Shown: piece after piece, positions 57,105-64,000 of the stretch
How the letters are laid out: each line of letters starts with the position of its first letter
Position numbering within the stretch: position 1 is the stretch's first letter
Origin: Bradyrhizobium sp. 149
GTDB lineage: Bacteria; Pseudomonadota; Alphaproteobacteria; Rhizobiales; Xanthobacteraceae
DNA: 64,000 nucleotides
Direction: 5' to 3'
Assembly: GCF_023073915.1 (NCBI RefSeq)
Contig: NZ_JADPKK010000017.1
Coordinates: forward strand, 1 to 64,000
Position numbers and translations under genes: made by a program
The notes under the pieces: model-generated
Database searches by the model: none
What the model saw: only the letters and a program-made list of their open reading frames with translations
Told to the model about the DNA's origin: nothing

Positions 57105-58265
57105 ATGTCTCGTCACTACGACGTGGACGCGGTGAGGAAGGAATTCCCCGCTGTCGAACGGATGGTCTATCTGGACTCCGGGTTTCAAACGCCGCTGGCG
57201 CGCCCGGTGAAGGATGCGATCGAGCTTTTTCTCCGCGAAGGCTTTGAGACCGCCGGCCCCAAGAGCGTTTGGCTCGATCGCGTCGAGCAGACCCGGGCCA
57301 AGGTCGCCAGATTTCTCGGCGTGACCGCGGACGAAATTGCCTTCACCAAAAACACGTCGGAAAGCATGAACATCGCGGCAAACGCTCTGCCGCTGAAGGC
57401 TGGCGACAACATTCTGATGATCCACGGCGATCATCCGAACAACGCATATGCCTTCCTCAACCTGCAACGCAAAGGCGTGGAAGTCCGATTCATTCCGATG
57501 ACGGAAGTTGTCAACGCCGAAAGCTTTCGGCCGCTGATCGACGCGAGGACGCGCGCCATCTCGATGTCGCATGTGACCTTCCACGCGGGTCACCGGTTCG
57601 ACATCGAAAGCGTCGGTGCGTTGTGCGCCGAGAAGAATCTCTATTTTGTCGTGGACGTCATGCAGGCGATCGGCGTGGTGCCGATTGACGCCAAGTCGAT
57701 TGGGGCGAGTTTCATCGGTTCCGGAAGCCACAAAGGATTGCTCGTCCCGCAGGGGCTCGGGCTGCTTTACTGGGACAAATCCCTTAGCGAACTCGAACCG
57801 ACCTATCTGGCGGCCGCCAGCCTTGCCGCAGTCCCGGGCGATCTCATCGCGCGTCCGGACCAAATGGATCCGTCTTCGGCAGCCAAGCGCTTCGAACTGG
57901 GTAACTTCAATCTGCCCGCCGTCCATGCGCTTGGCGCCTCGCTCGATATGATCGAGCAGATCGGGGTGCAAAACATCCAGAACCATTGCTTCGATCTCGG
58001 CGATCACTTGATTGAGCGCCTGGTTGAACTGGGAGTACGCCTCGTTGGTCCGCGCGAGCGAAAGAACCGCGCCCCGCATATCTACGTCATCGCTTTACCC
58101 GCGTCGGACTGGCTCGGCCATTTTGAGGAGAATGGTGTGCGTGTTTCGCCCGAACGTGATGGCATTCGCGTTTCGCTCGGCATGTTCAACACCGCCACCG
58201 ATATCGATCGCCTGATCGATGTCATTCGCCGGCGAGGGCACAGGCGCCCCTCGGTCGCAGCCTGA
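57105..58265 (+). CDS. Class V aminotransferase (PLP enzyme)
   Basis: A 386-residue PLP-dependent enzyme related to cysteine desulfurases and isopenicillin-N-epimerase-like proteins. FTKNTSESMNIAANAL, MIHGDHPNNAYAFLNLQRKG, HVTFHAGHRFDIESVGALC and FVVDVMQAIGVVPID surround the cofactor; the lysine is in GSGSHKGLLVPQGLGLLYW. The ATG at 57105 has AGGAGA eight bases upstream. It is followed 29 bp later by an amino-acid-binding protein gene, so it likely acts on the imported amino compound (inference). Exact reaction unknown. Confidence 0.88.
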   Translation: MSRHYDVDAVRKEFPAVERMVYLDSGFQTPLARPVKDAIELFLREGFETAGPKSVWLDRVEQTRAKVARFLGVTADEIAFTKNTSESMNIAANALPLKAGDNILMIHGDHPNNAYAFLNLQRKGVEVRFIPMTEVVNAESFRPLIDARTRAISMSHVTFHAGHRFDIESVGALCAEKNLYFVVDVMQAIGVVPIDAKSIGASFIGSGSHKGLLVPQGLGLLYWDKSLSELEPTYLAAASLAAVPGDLIARPDQMDPSSAAKRFELGNFNLPAVHALGASLDMIEQIGVQNIQNHCFDLGDHLIERLVELGVRLVGPRERKNRAPHIYVIALPASDWLGHFEENGVRVSPERDGIRVSLGMFNTATDIDRLIDVIRRRGHRRPSVAA

Positions 58266-58294
58266 ATTCGACAATTAACGGGAAGGGATGAATC

Positions 58295-59191
58295 ATGAAA
58301 AAGCTTGTGCAGTTGCTCGGAGTTCTCCCGACGCTTCTGGCCGTCAGCGCCAGTCCGTCCACGGCCGCCGATAGCCCGACGCTGGATAAGATCAAATCCA
58401 GTGGCGCGATTACGATCGGTTACCGCGAAGCGTCGATTCCGTTTTCCTATCTCGGGGCCGACCAGAAGCCGGTCGGCTTCTCACTCGATCTTTGCGGCGC
58501 CATCGTCGATCGCATCAAGGAAGACCTCAAGCTGCCTAGTCTGAAGATCAACTATACGCCGGTAAATTCATCGAACCGCATTCCCCTGATCCAAAGCGGA
58601 ACGGTCGATATTGAATGTGGCGGTACTGCCAATGACAAGAAGCGGCAGGAACAAGTGTCCTTCTCAGTGGCGACGTTCGTCAGTCAGCCGCGGTGGCTGG
58701 TCAAGACGGATAGCGGCGTGAAGTCTGCCTCCGATCTCAAGGGCAAGACGATCGTGGTGACCCAGGGCTCAAATGCGATCGGCTTCGCGCAGGGCGTGAA
58801 TGCAAAGGAACAACTCGGCCTCCGCATCGTCCAGGCCAAGGATCACGCCGAGTCATTCCTGATGCTCAATACCGGACGTGCGGCCGCATTCATGGAAGAT
58901 GACATTCTGCTGGCGGGCCTCAAGGCGGCGGCGCCGAACCCGAACGCCGTGGCGTTCCTGCCTGAAGGATATTCTAAGATCTATTACGGGCTGATGTTTA
59001 CGAAGGGCGACGCCGGGTTCAAGACCCTTGTCGATGACGTCCTCTCCAAGCAGATGGCATCGGGTCAGTTCGAAAAGACCTATGCGAAATGGTTCAACAG
59101 CCCGATTCCGCCGAAGAGCGAAAATCTTGCGTTCCCGCTCTCCGACGCGCTGAAGGATCGGATTGTCCACCCCAGCGATGCCGTCGATTGA
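58295..59191 (+). CDS. Amino-acid ABC transporter binding protein (GltI-like)
   Basis: A 298-residue exported protein (signal LLGVLPTLLAVSASPSTAAD). SGAITIGYREASIPFSYLGA, PVGFSLDLCGAIVDRIK, YTPVNSSNRIPLIQSGTVDI and ECGGTANDKKRQEQVSFS follow the GltI/glutamate-aspartate group of polar amino-acid binding proteins. It is first of the four importer genes, and an acidic or amide amino acid is the likely ligand. Confidence 0.92.
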   Translation: MKKLVQLLGVLPTLLAVSASPSTAADSPTLDKIKSSGAITIGYREASIPFSYLGADQKPVGFSLDLCGAIVDRIKEDLKLPSLKINYTPVNSSNRIPLIQSGTVDIECGGTANDKKRQEQVSFSVATFVSQPRWLVKTDSGVKSASDLKGKTIVVTQGSNAIGFAQGVNAKEQLGLRIVQAKDHAESFLMLNTGRAAAFMEDDILLAGLKAAAPNPNAVAFLPEGYSKIYYGLMFTKGDAGFKTLVDDVLSKQMASGQFEKTYAKWFNSPIPPKSENLAFPLSDALKDRIVHPSDAVD

Positions 59192-59243
59192 TGGACGGAG
59201 CTGATTGTCTCGCTCGTTCGCACCTGCAACCTGGGGGCTCGCG

Positions 59244-60035
59244 ATGTTCGGAGTACTTTTTGAACAAACGGCAGACGGCCAGCGCTATATCGACTGGCTT
59301 CTGTCGGGCCTCGGCTGGACCCTGGCGTTGGCTTTCTTCGGCTGGTGGATAGCTTTTGGCATCGGAGTCGTCGTCGGCGTCGGTCGCACGGTCAAAAATC
59401 GCCTGTTCTCGACGCTCGCCCGGCTCTACGTCGAGATATTTCGAAACATCCCCGTCCTGGTGCAGATGTTCCTCTGGTACTTCGTTTTCCCGGAGGTGGT
59501 GCCGAGCGCCATTGGAAATGCGATCAAGGAGATGCCGCCGCCCTGGGCCTCTTTCTTCCCGGCACTGCTTTGCCTTGGGCTCTACACGGCCTCCCGAATC
59601 GCCGAGCAGGTTCGGGCCGGAATCGAAGCCCTTCCGCGGGGACAGGTTGAGGCTGCCAATGCGCTCGGCCTCGGGGGGTACCCTACCTATCGATACATCG
59701 TCGTCCCGCAGGCTTTGCGCCTCATTTTGCCGAGCCTGACCAGCGAGGTGATGGGCATCTACAAGAACACCTCTGTTGCCCTCACCATCGGTTTGATGGA
59801 GCTGACCGCACAGGCGCGTCAAATCAGCGAAGCGACGTTCCAGACCTTCTCCGCATTTGGAGCAGCGACAATTGCCTATCTCTGTCTCGCGCTGATTGCG
59901 TATCGGGGCATGACGCTGATCGACCGAGCCGTCCGCATCCCCGGCACCACGCCTGCCAAGCTGGCTGTCGATCCGGAACTCGCCGATGTCCAGCAAGCAG
60001 GCGCGTTGCCTGGCGCCATGGAGGCCGTGAAATGA
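59244..60035 (+). CDS. Amino-acid ABC transporter permease 1 (GltJ-like)
   Basis: A 263-residue permease with about five membrane helices and the EAA coupling loop QVEAANALGLGGYPTYRYIV VPQ. The start at ATG 59244 has GGGGG six bases upstream; a TTG at 59205 is less likely. It overlaps the second permease by four bases, and the two form the heterodimeric membrane channel. Confidence 0.93.
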   Translation: MFGVLFEQTADGQRYIDWLLSGLGWTLALAFFGWWIAFGIGVVVGVGRTVKNRLFSTLARLYVEIFRNIPVLVQMFLWYFVFPEVVPSAIGNAIKEMPPPWASFFPALLCLGLYTASRIAEQVRAGIEALPRGQVEAANALGLGGYPTYRYIVVPQALRLILPSLTSEVMGIYKNTSVALTIGLMELTAQARQISEATFQTFSAFGAATIAYLCLALIAYRGMTLIDRAVRIPGTTPAKLAVDPELADVQQAGALPGAMEAVK

Positions 60036-60721
60036 ATGCGCTCGATTTTTCGATCATTGCACAGTCCTGGCCGTACCTTTGGTCGGGCTTGCTGTTCTCG
60101 CTGTCGCTGACCGCGGCGGCCTTCGCGATCGGCATGGTTCTCGGGACCTGTCTTGCTTTGGTGCAGCATTTCGAGCTTCCGGGTCTGGCCCAGGTCGTGC
60201 GCGCCTACGTCGCGTTGATCCGCTCGATCCCGCTGATACTCGTGCTGTTCTGGTTCTTCTTCCTGGTGCCGATCGTCCTTGGTCATCTCAGCGGGAGCGG
60301 CCGACCGATTCCGATCAGCGCTACCTACACGGCCTTCATTACGTTCGGGTTGTTCGAGGCCGCTTACTACTCCGAGATTATCCGTGTCGGGTTGCGCGCG
60401 GTGAACAAAGGGCAATTCGAAGCATGTCAGGCGCTCGCTCTGTCCACCTATTACACCTACCGCCAAATCGTGCTGCCGCAGGTGTTCCGCGTGGCCAGCC
60501 CGATCATCCTGAGCCAGACCATTATCCTGTTCCAGGACACGTCGCTGGTCTACGTGCTTTCGCTCACGGATCTATTGGGGGCCGCGTCCAAACTCGCGCA
60601 GCTCAATGGTCGCCTTGTCGAAATGTATCTGTTCGTGGCGGTGGTCTATCTGGTCATCAGCTCTGCCGGCTCGCAATGCGTCGCGAGCCTCCGCAAGCGA
60701 TACTCACTTGCCAGCCGATAA
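60032..60721 (+). CDS. Amino-acid ABC transporter permease 2 (GltK-like)
   Basis: A 229-residue permease of the HisM/GltK type. Membrane helices begin at about residue 20; SIPLILVLFWFFFLVPIVLG and the coupling loop QFEACQALALSTYYTYRQIV are visible. The ATG overlaps the stop of the first permease (ATGA), showing translational coupling. Confidence 0.93.
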   Translation: MNALDFSIIAQSWPYLWSGLLFSLSLTAAAFAIGMVLGTCLALVQHFELPGLAQVVRAYVALIRSIPLILVLFWFFFLVPIVLGHLSGSGRPIPISATYTAFITFGLFEAAYYSEIIRVGLRAVNKGQFEACQALALSTYYTYRQIVLPQVFRVASPIILSQTIILFQDTSLVYVLSLTDLLGAASKLAQLNGRLVEMYLFVAVVYLVISSAGSQCVASLRKRYSLASR

Positions 60722-60748
60722 TCATCTTTCAGGAATTGGGAGACGAGC

Positions 60749-61516
60749 ATGCCTCATGAGAATGCCAGCAACGCCGGCCAGTCTGCGGCAATCATCGTCG
60801 TCGAGAATATGGTCAAGCGATTCGGCAGCTTCACCGCGCTCAATAACATCAATCTTGAGGTCGGGCGGGGCGAGAAGATCGTGCTTTGCGGACCTTCCGG
60901 CTCAGGAAAATCGACGTTGATCCGGTGCATCAACCATATCGAGAAGCACGACGGAGGCAGAATAGTCGTCGACGGCGTCGAGTTGACCAATCGTGTTGCC
61001 GATATCAACGGTGTGCGCTGTGAAGTCGGGATGGTGTTTCAGAACTTCAACCTGTTTCCGCACCTTACGGTAGCCGAGAATTGCATGCTGGCCCCGATGA
61101 AGGTTCGCGGCATTTCACACTCCGAGGCACGTGATCGGGCGCTTGGTCTGCTCAACAAGGTCCGTATTCAGGATCAGGCAGACAAATATCCCGCACAACT
61201 TTCCGGTGGCCAGCAGCAACGTGTTGCGATCGCGCGTGCGCTGTGCATGCAGCCCAAGATCATGCTGTTCGACGAACCTACCTCCGCGCTTGATCCCGAA
61301 ATGGTCAAGGAGGTGCTGGAGACCATGGTCGATCTCGCGAGGGAAGGCATGACGATGGTGTGCGTAACCCACGAAATGGGTTTTGCGCGCCAGGTCGCCG
61401 ATCGCGTCATTTTCATGGATCGGGGAAGCATCGTGGAAGAAGCCGCGCCGGAACCGTTCTTCCGAGCTCCACGCACGGAGCGAGCAAGGAGCTTTCTAAA
61501 CCAGATCATCCACTAG
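60749..61516 (+). CDS. Amino-acid ABC transporter ATP-binding protein
   Basis: A 255-residue ATPase of the GlnQ/GltL group. Walker [19 protein letters not shown], signature [20 protein letters not shown], Walker [17 protein letters not shown] and H-loop [20 protein letters not shown] are intact. GGGAGACGAGC precedes the ATG. It powers the importer encoded just upstream and is the last gene before the right att copy. Confidence 0.96.
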   Translation: MPHENASNAGQSAAIIVVENMVKRFGSFTALNNINLEVGRGEKIVLCGPSGSGKSTLIRCINHIEKHDGGRIVVDGVELTNRVADINGVRCEVGMVFQNFNLFPHLTVAENCMLAPMKVRGISHSEARDRALGLLNKVRIQDQADKYPAQLSGGQQQRVAIARALCMQPKIMLFDEPTSALDPEMVKEVLETMVDLAREGMTMVCVTHEMGFARQVADRVIFMDRGSIVEEAAPEPFFRAPRTERARSFLNQIIH

Positions 61517-61819
61517 AATATCTGGGTCGGACCCACTCGCCGACACAGGGCTCGACTAACGCTTGCTAGGGTTTCGCTAATTCAATTTGCCAAGCCATCG
61601 ATTTCGCGCCACCAGAAATCCGGCAGAAACCCCGTGAACAAACGCGCACAAACGTGAATGATCTTGATCGGGAGCCACTGATTTTGCTCGAGTTTCCCGC
61701 CAGGTTGCCGCGCTCATAACGGTCTGGTTGCAGGTTCGAGTCCTGCCGGGCCCACTAGCGATTACAGGGGTGCAAGCAGTCGACCGCATCTCGAAACTGC
61801 ATCTCGCTCCTGCTGATAA
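61517..61819. other. Right end of element: gene-free, holds att copy
   Basis: 303 bp without a gene. At 61611-61627 the motif CCAGAAATCCGGCAGAA resembles CCAGAAATTCCGACAGAA found just right of the tRNA (about 55844-55861), and then comes the tRNA fragment. No complete tRNA can form because the 5' half is missing. Confidence 0.6.
61711..61755 (+). repeat. Attachment-site repeat, right copy (tRNA 3' fragment)
   Basis: An exact 45-bp copy of the tRNA 3' part (anticodon arm, variable region, T-arm and acceptor 3' strand). Upstream it is preceded by unrelated CAGGTTGCCG, and downstream by TAGCGATTAC instead of the CA and following bases seen after the true tRNA. Confidence 0.9.
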
Positions 61820-62830
61820 TCAATCAAACGCTAGGACCAGTTTTCCCAGGTGCCCACCCCGCCGCAAGCTCTCCATCGCCTTTCGATAGTCTCTGACCGG
61901 AAAGCGCTCTGCGACCAAAGGACGTAACCCTTCCAGTTCAAACAGGCGGGCGAGTTGCTCGAAGCTCTCCCGGCTTCCGGCCGCCGCGACCAGGAATTTC
62001 GCGGCCCTGCGAATCGCCTCGAACATGTCGAAGACGACCATCCGTCCCGACGCATAGCCCACGAGGTGAATTGTGGCTCCTCCTGATGCAGCAAGCAGGC
62101 TGCTGGCTACTGTTTCGCCTCCCGCAACATTGACAATCACGTGGGCGCCGGCACCGCGCGTGAGTTCAAACAATTGCTGATGCCAGGAATGATCATCCGA
62201 CACCAGAACGTCCGAAGCGCCGAGGCGGCGGAGGCTTTCCCGGTGTCGGTCAGTTCGAACCAGCGAAATGACCTTCGCCCCTGCCGACCGTGCAAGCTGG
62301 ACCGCCGCGATCGAAACGCCGCCGGTTCCCTGCACCAGCACGTTATCACCGGGGTTCAAGCTCCCATTAACGAATAGGGACTGCCACGCCGTTACAGATG
62401 CAATCGGCAGCGTTGCCGCTTCTTCGAACGTAAGGTGCCGAGGAGCCATCACGAAGTCCTCTTCGGACGCGCACATTAGCTCGCGCAACACGCCGTTGCT
62501 TGGTCCACCCAAGCGACGAGCCGCTACCTCTCGGCGAATCGGGCCATACTTCCAGTCCGGAAGGTACACGGCACATACCCGGTCTCCGACACGAAAGCGT
62601 CGAACGGATTTGCCTGTGGCGACCACTTCGCCTGCACCATCCGAGATTGGTATCAGCGGCGGTCGGACCTCGATGTGATAGTCGCCATCGGCGATGGCGA
62701 GATCGCGGTAATTCAAGGCCACAGCCTTCATCGCCACCACAACGTCGTGGTCGCCCGGCGTGGGATCCGGCAGATCGATCTCGACCAGACTATCGAGCGC
62801 AATACGCTCGACATAGGCGTAAGCCTTCAT
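61820..62830 (-). CDS. MDR-family NAD(P)H oxidoreductase, quinone reductase-like
   Basis: A 336-residue medium-chain dehydrogenase/reductase. PLIPISDGAGEVVATGKSVR and FRVGDRVCAVYLPDWKYGP, then the nucleotide-binding VLVQGTGGVSIAAVQLARSA. The zinc ligands of classical alcohol dehydrogenases (GHE and the four-cysteine lobe) are absent, pointing to a zinc-free quinone oxidoreductase or enoyl reductase-like enzyme. GGGGTGAACG precedes the ATG. It is the last of three co-directional genes with the hydrolase and GST. Confidence 0.87.
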   Translation of the reverse strand: MKAYAYVERIALDSLVEIDLPDPTPGDHDVVVAMKAVALNYRDLAIADGDYHIEVRPPLIPISDGAGEVVATGKSVRRFRVGDRVCAVYLPDWKYGPIRREVAARRLGGPSNGVLRELMCASEEDFVMAPRHLTFEEAATLPIASVTAWQSLFVNGSLNPGDNVLVQGTGGVSIAAVQLARSAGAKVISLVRTDRHRESLRRLGASDVLVSDDHSWHQQLFELTRGAGAHVIVNVAGGETVASSLLAASGGATIHLVGYASGRMVVFDMFEAIRRAAKFLVAAAGSRESFEQLARLFELEGLRPLVAERFPVRDYRKAMESLRRGGHLGKLVLAFD

Positions 62831-62853
62831 CGTTCACCCCGTATCCTGCCGAA

Positions 62854-63597
62854 CTAGGCGTTAGCGGCTTCGAGCAGCAGGTCCGCCGTCTCCTTCGGAC
62901 TTACCACCATGGTGTCGTGGCCGCAGGGAATTGACCGGAATCGCCATTCGCCGCCGCGCTTGGCACGCTCAGCCTGTTTCGGGTAACCCATGATATCGGC
63001 AGGAGGGTTGGTCGCCAGGATATAGGTCTTCGGTAGTCCCGCAGCCCCTCCATTCACCAGTCGCAGGGGCTGCAGAAAGGTCTGAACCGGATGAGGGGTC
63101 ATCATTCGCTTCAACCATTCGACGTCCGACGGCTCGCTCACCCCGATGAGCCCGGGGTCCGGCGCGCCGATCCACTCGCCGTCCTTGGCAAGGGAACGGA
63201 ACCAGTCGCGCTTTTTCGCCGCCTCTTCCGCTGTGGTGCCGGGTGCATGCGACGCAAAATCGTCGCCGTCGCCGGGGACCGCCGCATCGAGATAGACGAT
63301 GTGCTTCAGGCGCGAACGCAGGCGGTCGGCAACGCCGGTAACCACCATGCCACCGTAGGAGTGGCCGACCAGGATGACGTCGCGCAAATCGTTATATGTG
63401 ATCACGCGAACAATATCCTCGATGTGGGTATCGAGCGAAGGCGGCGGCGACCGCAAATGTCCGCGCTCGCCCAAACCAGTCAGCGTCGGCGCGAACACCG
63501 CAATCTCGTTCCGCGGGTTCAGACAGGACGCCACCCGGCTCCAACACCAGCCGCCGTTCCAGGCGCCATGAACAAGGACAAAATTCAACCTACTCAC
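62854..63597 (-). CDS. Alpha/beta hydrolase (esterase)
   Basis: About 247 residues of the small esterase/salicylate-esterase-like group. NFVLVHGAWNGGWCWSRVAS has the oxyanion region, the nucleophile Ser is in ILVGHSYGGMVVTGVADRL, and the histidine is in IPCGHDTMVVSPKETADLL. A GTG at 63597 with AGGAGG five bases upstream is the best start; ATG 63615 adds six residues and has no ribosome site. It lies 28 bp after the GST gene and 23 bp before the MDR gene. Substrate unknown. Confidence 0.85.
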   Translation of the reverse strand: MSRLNFVLVHGAWNGGWCWSRVASCLNPRNEIAVFAPTLTGLGERGHLRSPPPSLDTHIEDIVRVITYNDLRDVILVGHSYGGMVVTGVADRLRSRLKHIVYLDAAVPGDGDDFASHAPGTTAEEAAKKRDWFRSLAKDGEWIGAPDPGLIGVSEPSDVEWLKRMMTPHPVQTFLQPLRLVNGGAAGLPKTYILATNPPADIMGYPKQAERAKRGGEWRFRSIPCGHDTMVVSPKETADLLLEAANA

Positions 63598-63624
63598 CGT
63601 TTCCTCCTGCTGCATGTCTGTGAC

Positions 63625-64000
63625 TCAATTTGCTTCGATGACCATTGCCGAGCGCATCGCCGGCAAGGCGGCGACACGATCGTGAAAGTCGTTCAGGACC
63701 GGGCTGAGAGGGATGCGAAGCATCCCGAGCCATCTCGTGAAAACAAAAAGGTAGAAGTCGATGCCCGTCCTGCGTCCGAGAACCCAGCCGCGGGCCGCCA
63801 GTTGCTTCTCGGCCACCGAGAGCGCGCGCAGAAGATATCGCGCCGTGTGCAGGCGGGCATTCTTCTGGTCCTGCTCTTCCTTTCCAACAAAACGCTCGGG
63901 CCGGAACAGTATCCTGAACAGCGGATGGACGGTCCCGCCCAGGAAACCGATCCAGTGCGATACGGCGACCCGCTCCTCGGCGCTTTTCGCGAAGCAATCC
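63625..64000 (-). CDS. Glutathione S-transferase, C-terminal part (partial)
   Basis: Runs off the right edge; 124 codons are visible. The frame reads VAVSHWIGFLGGTVHPLF, RYLLRALSVAEKQLAARGW and VLGRRTGIDFYLFVFTRWLG, matching the helical C-terminal domain of GST proteins. The N-terminal thioredoxin-like glutathione site is outside. It is the first visible gene of a three-gene set with the hydrolase and MDR genes, suggesting a small detoxification or catabolic operon (inference). Confidence 0.8.
   Translation of the reverse strand, partial: DCFAKSAEERVAVSHWIGFLGGTVHPLFRILFRPERFVGKEEQDQKNARLHTARYLLRALSVAEKQLAARGWVLGRRTGIDFYLFVFTRWLGMLRIPLSPVLNDFHDRVAALPAMRSAMVIEAN

Larger units (their letters stand above)
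55803..61755. mobile_element. Integrated element at tRNA (about 6 kb, no integrase)
   Basis: Bounded by the 45-bp direct repeat whose left copy completes the tRNA gene. It contains an IclR regulator, a class V aminotransferase and a four-gene amino-acid ABC importer. Intergenic DNA is clearly AT-richer than the flanks (for example 56880-57000). There is no recombinase, so it is either a trimmed island or mobilised in trans. Boundaries come from the repeats only. Confidence 0.65.

Noticed and set aside
61711..61804. Second tRNA gene at the right end of the element
   Set aside because: The 5' half (acceptor 5' strand and D-arm) is absent, so it is only a 3' fragment.

Overview
The window is high-GC, densely packed alphaproteobacterial chromosome. 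Gene content, the style of its short palindromic dispersed repeats (GTCATTGCGAG-type and GTCATGGCCGGG-type) and the pob/pca, OFA-transporter and FDH arrangements point to Bradyrhizobium or a close relative (Nitrobacteraceae). This placement rests on gene content and has not been checked against a database.

Layout. 1-0.8 kb: the 3' end of galE and a GrlR-like domain gene. 0.8-12.4 kb: one complete chemotaxis operon on the minus strand (STAS-cheY-cheA-cheW-mcp-cheW-mcp-cheR-cheB-cytoplasmic MCP-like protein), tightly packed with several 1-4 nt start/stop overlaps. 12.7-16.8 kb: second-messenger genes on the plus strand, namely a REC-HD-GYP c-di-GMP phosphodiesterase, an exported FecR-like protein and a CHASE2-adenylate cyclase. 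16.9-23.8 kb: aromatic catabolism (pobA/pobR, pcaHG with a divergent LysR gene), an NYN-domain RNase-like gene preceded by a probable structured RNA, and pncB overlapping the LysR gene. 24-31 kb: a GGDEF cyclase, a TetR regulator with two palindromic operators, a small protein gene, a 1134-aa lysophospholipid transporter/acyltransferase/acyl-ACP synthetase fusion, and a lipase-like hydrolase. 30.8-34.6 kb: tcuBA and a divergent GntR regulator for tricarballylate/citrate-type oxidation, then ybaK.

34.7-51.9 kb is a formate and molybdenum/tungsten-cofactor region. It holds a two-gene NAD-linked formate dehydrogenase with a fused FdsG-FdsB subunit, an oxalate/formate-type antiporter, tusA, moeA, mobB, fdhD, mobA, a NicC-like flavin hydroxylase, a MoeA-PBP fusion, a third MoeA-like protein, a TupA-like oxyanion-binding protein and a divergent HTH-PBP regulator. 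The fused FDH architecture together with TupA- and PBP-type genes makes tungsten use a reasonable hypothesis. 52-55.4 kb carries three unrelated solute-binding protein genes (LivK, TAXI and Bug types) with no permeases.

55.7-61.8 kb is a likely integrated element. A complete tRNA gene with CAT anticodon sits at its left edge, and an exact 45-bp copy of that tRNA's 3' part lies about 6 kb downstream. Between them is a self-contained unit: an IclR regulator, a class V aminotransferase and a four-gene acidic/polar amino-acid ABC importer. Base composition is visibly lower in GC and there is no integrase. To its right are an MDR oxidoreductase, an alpha/beta hydrolase and a truncated GST gene running off the window.
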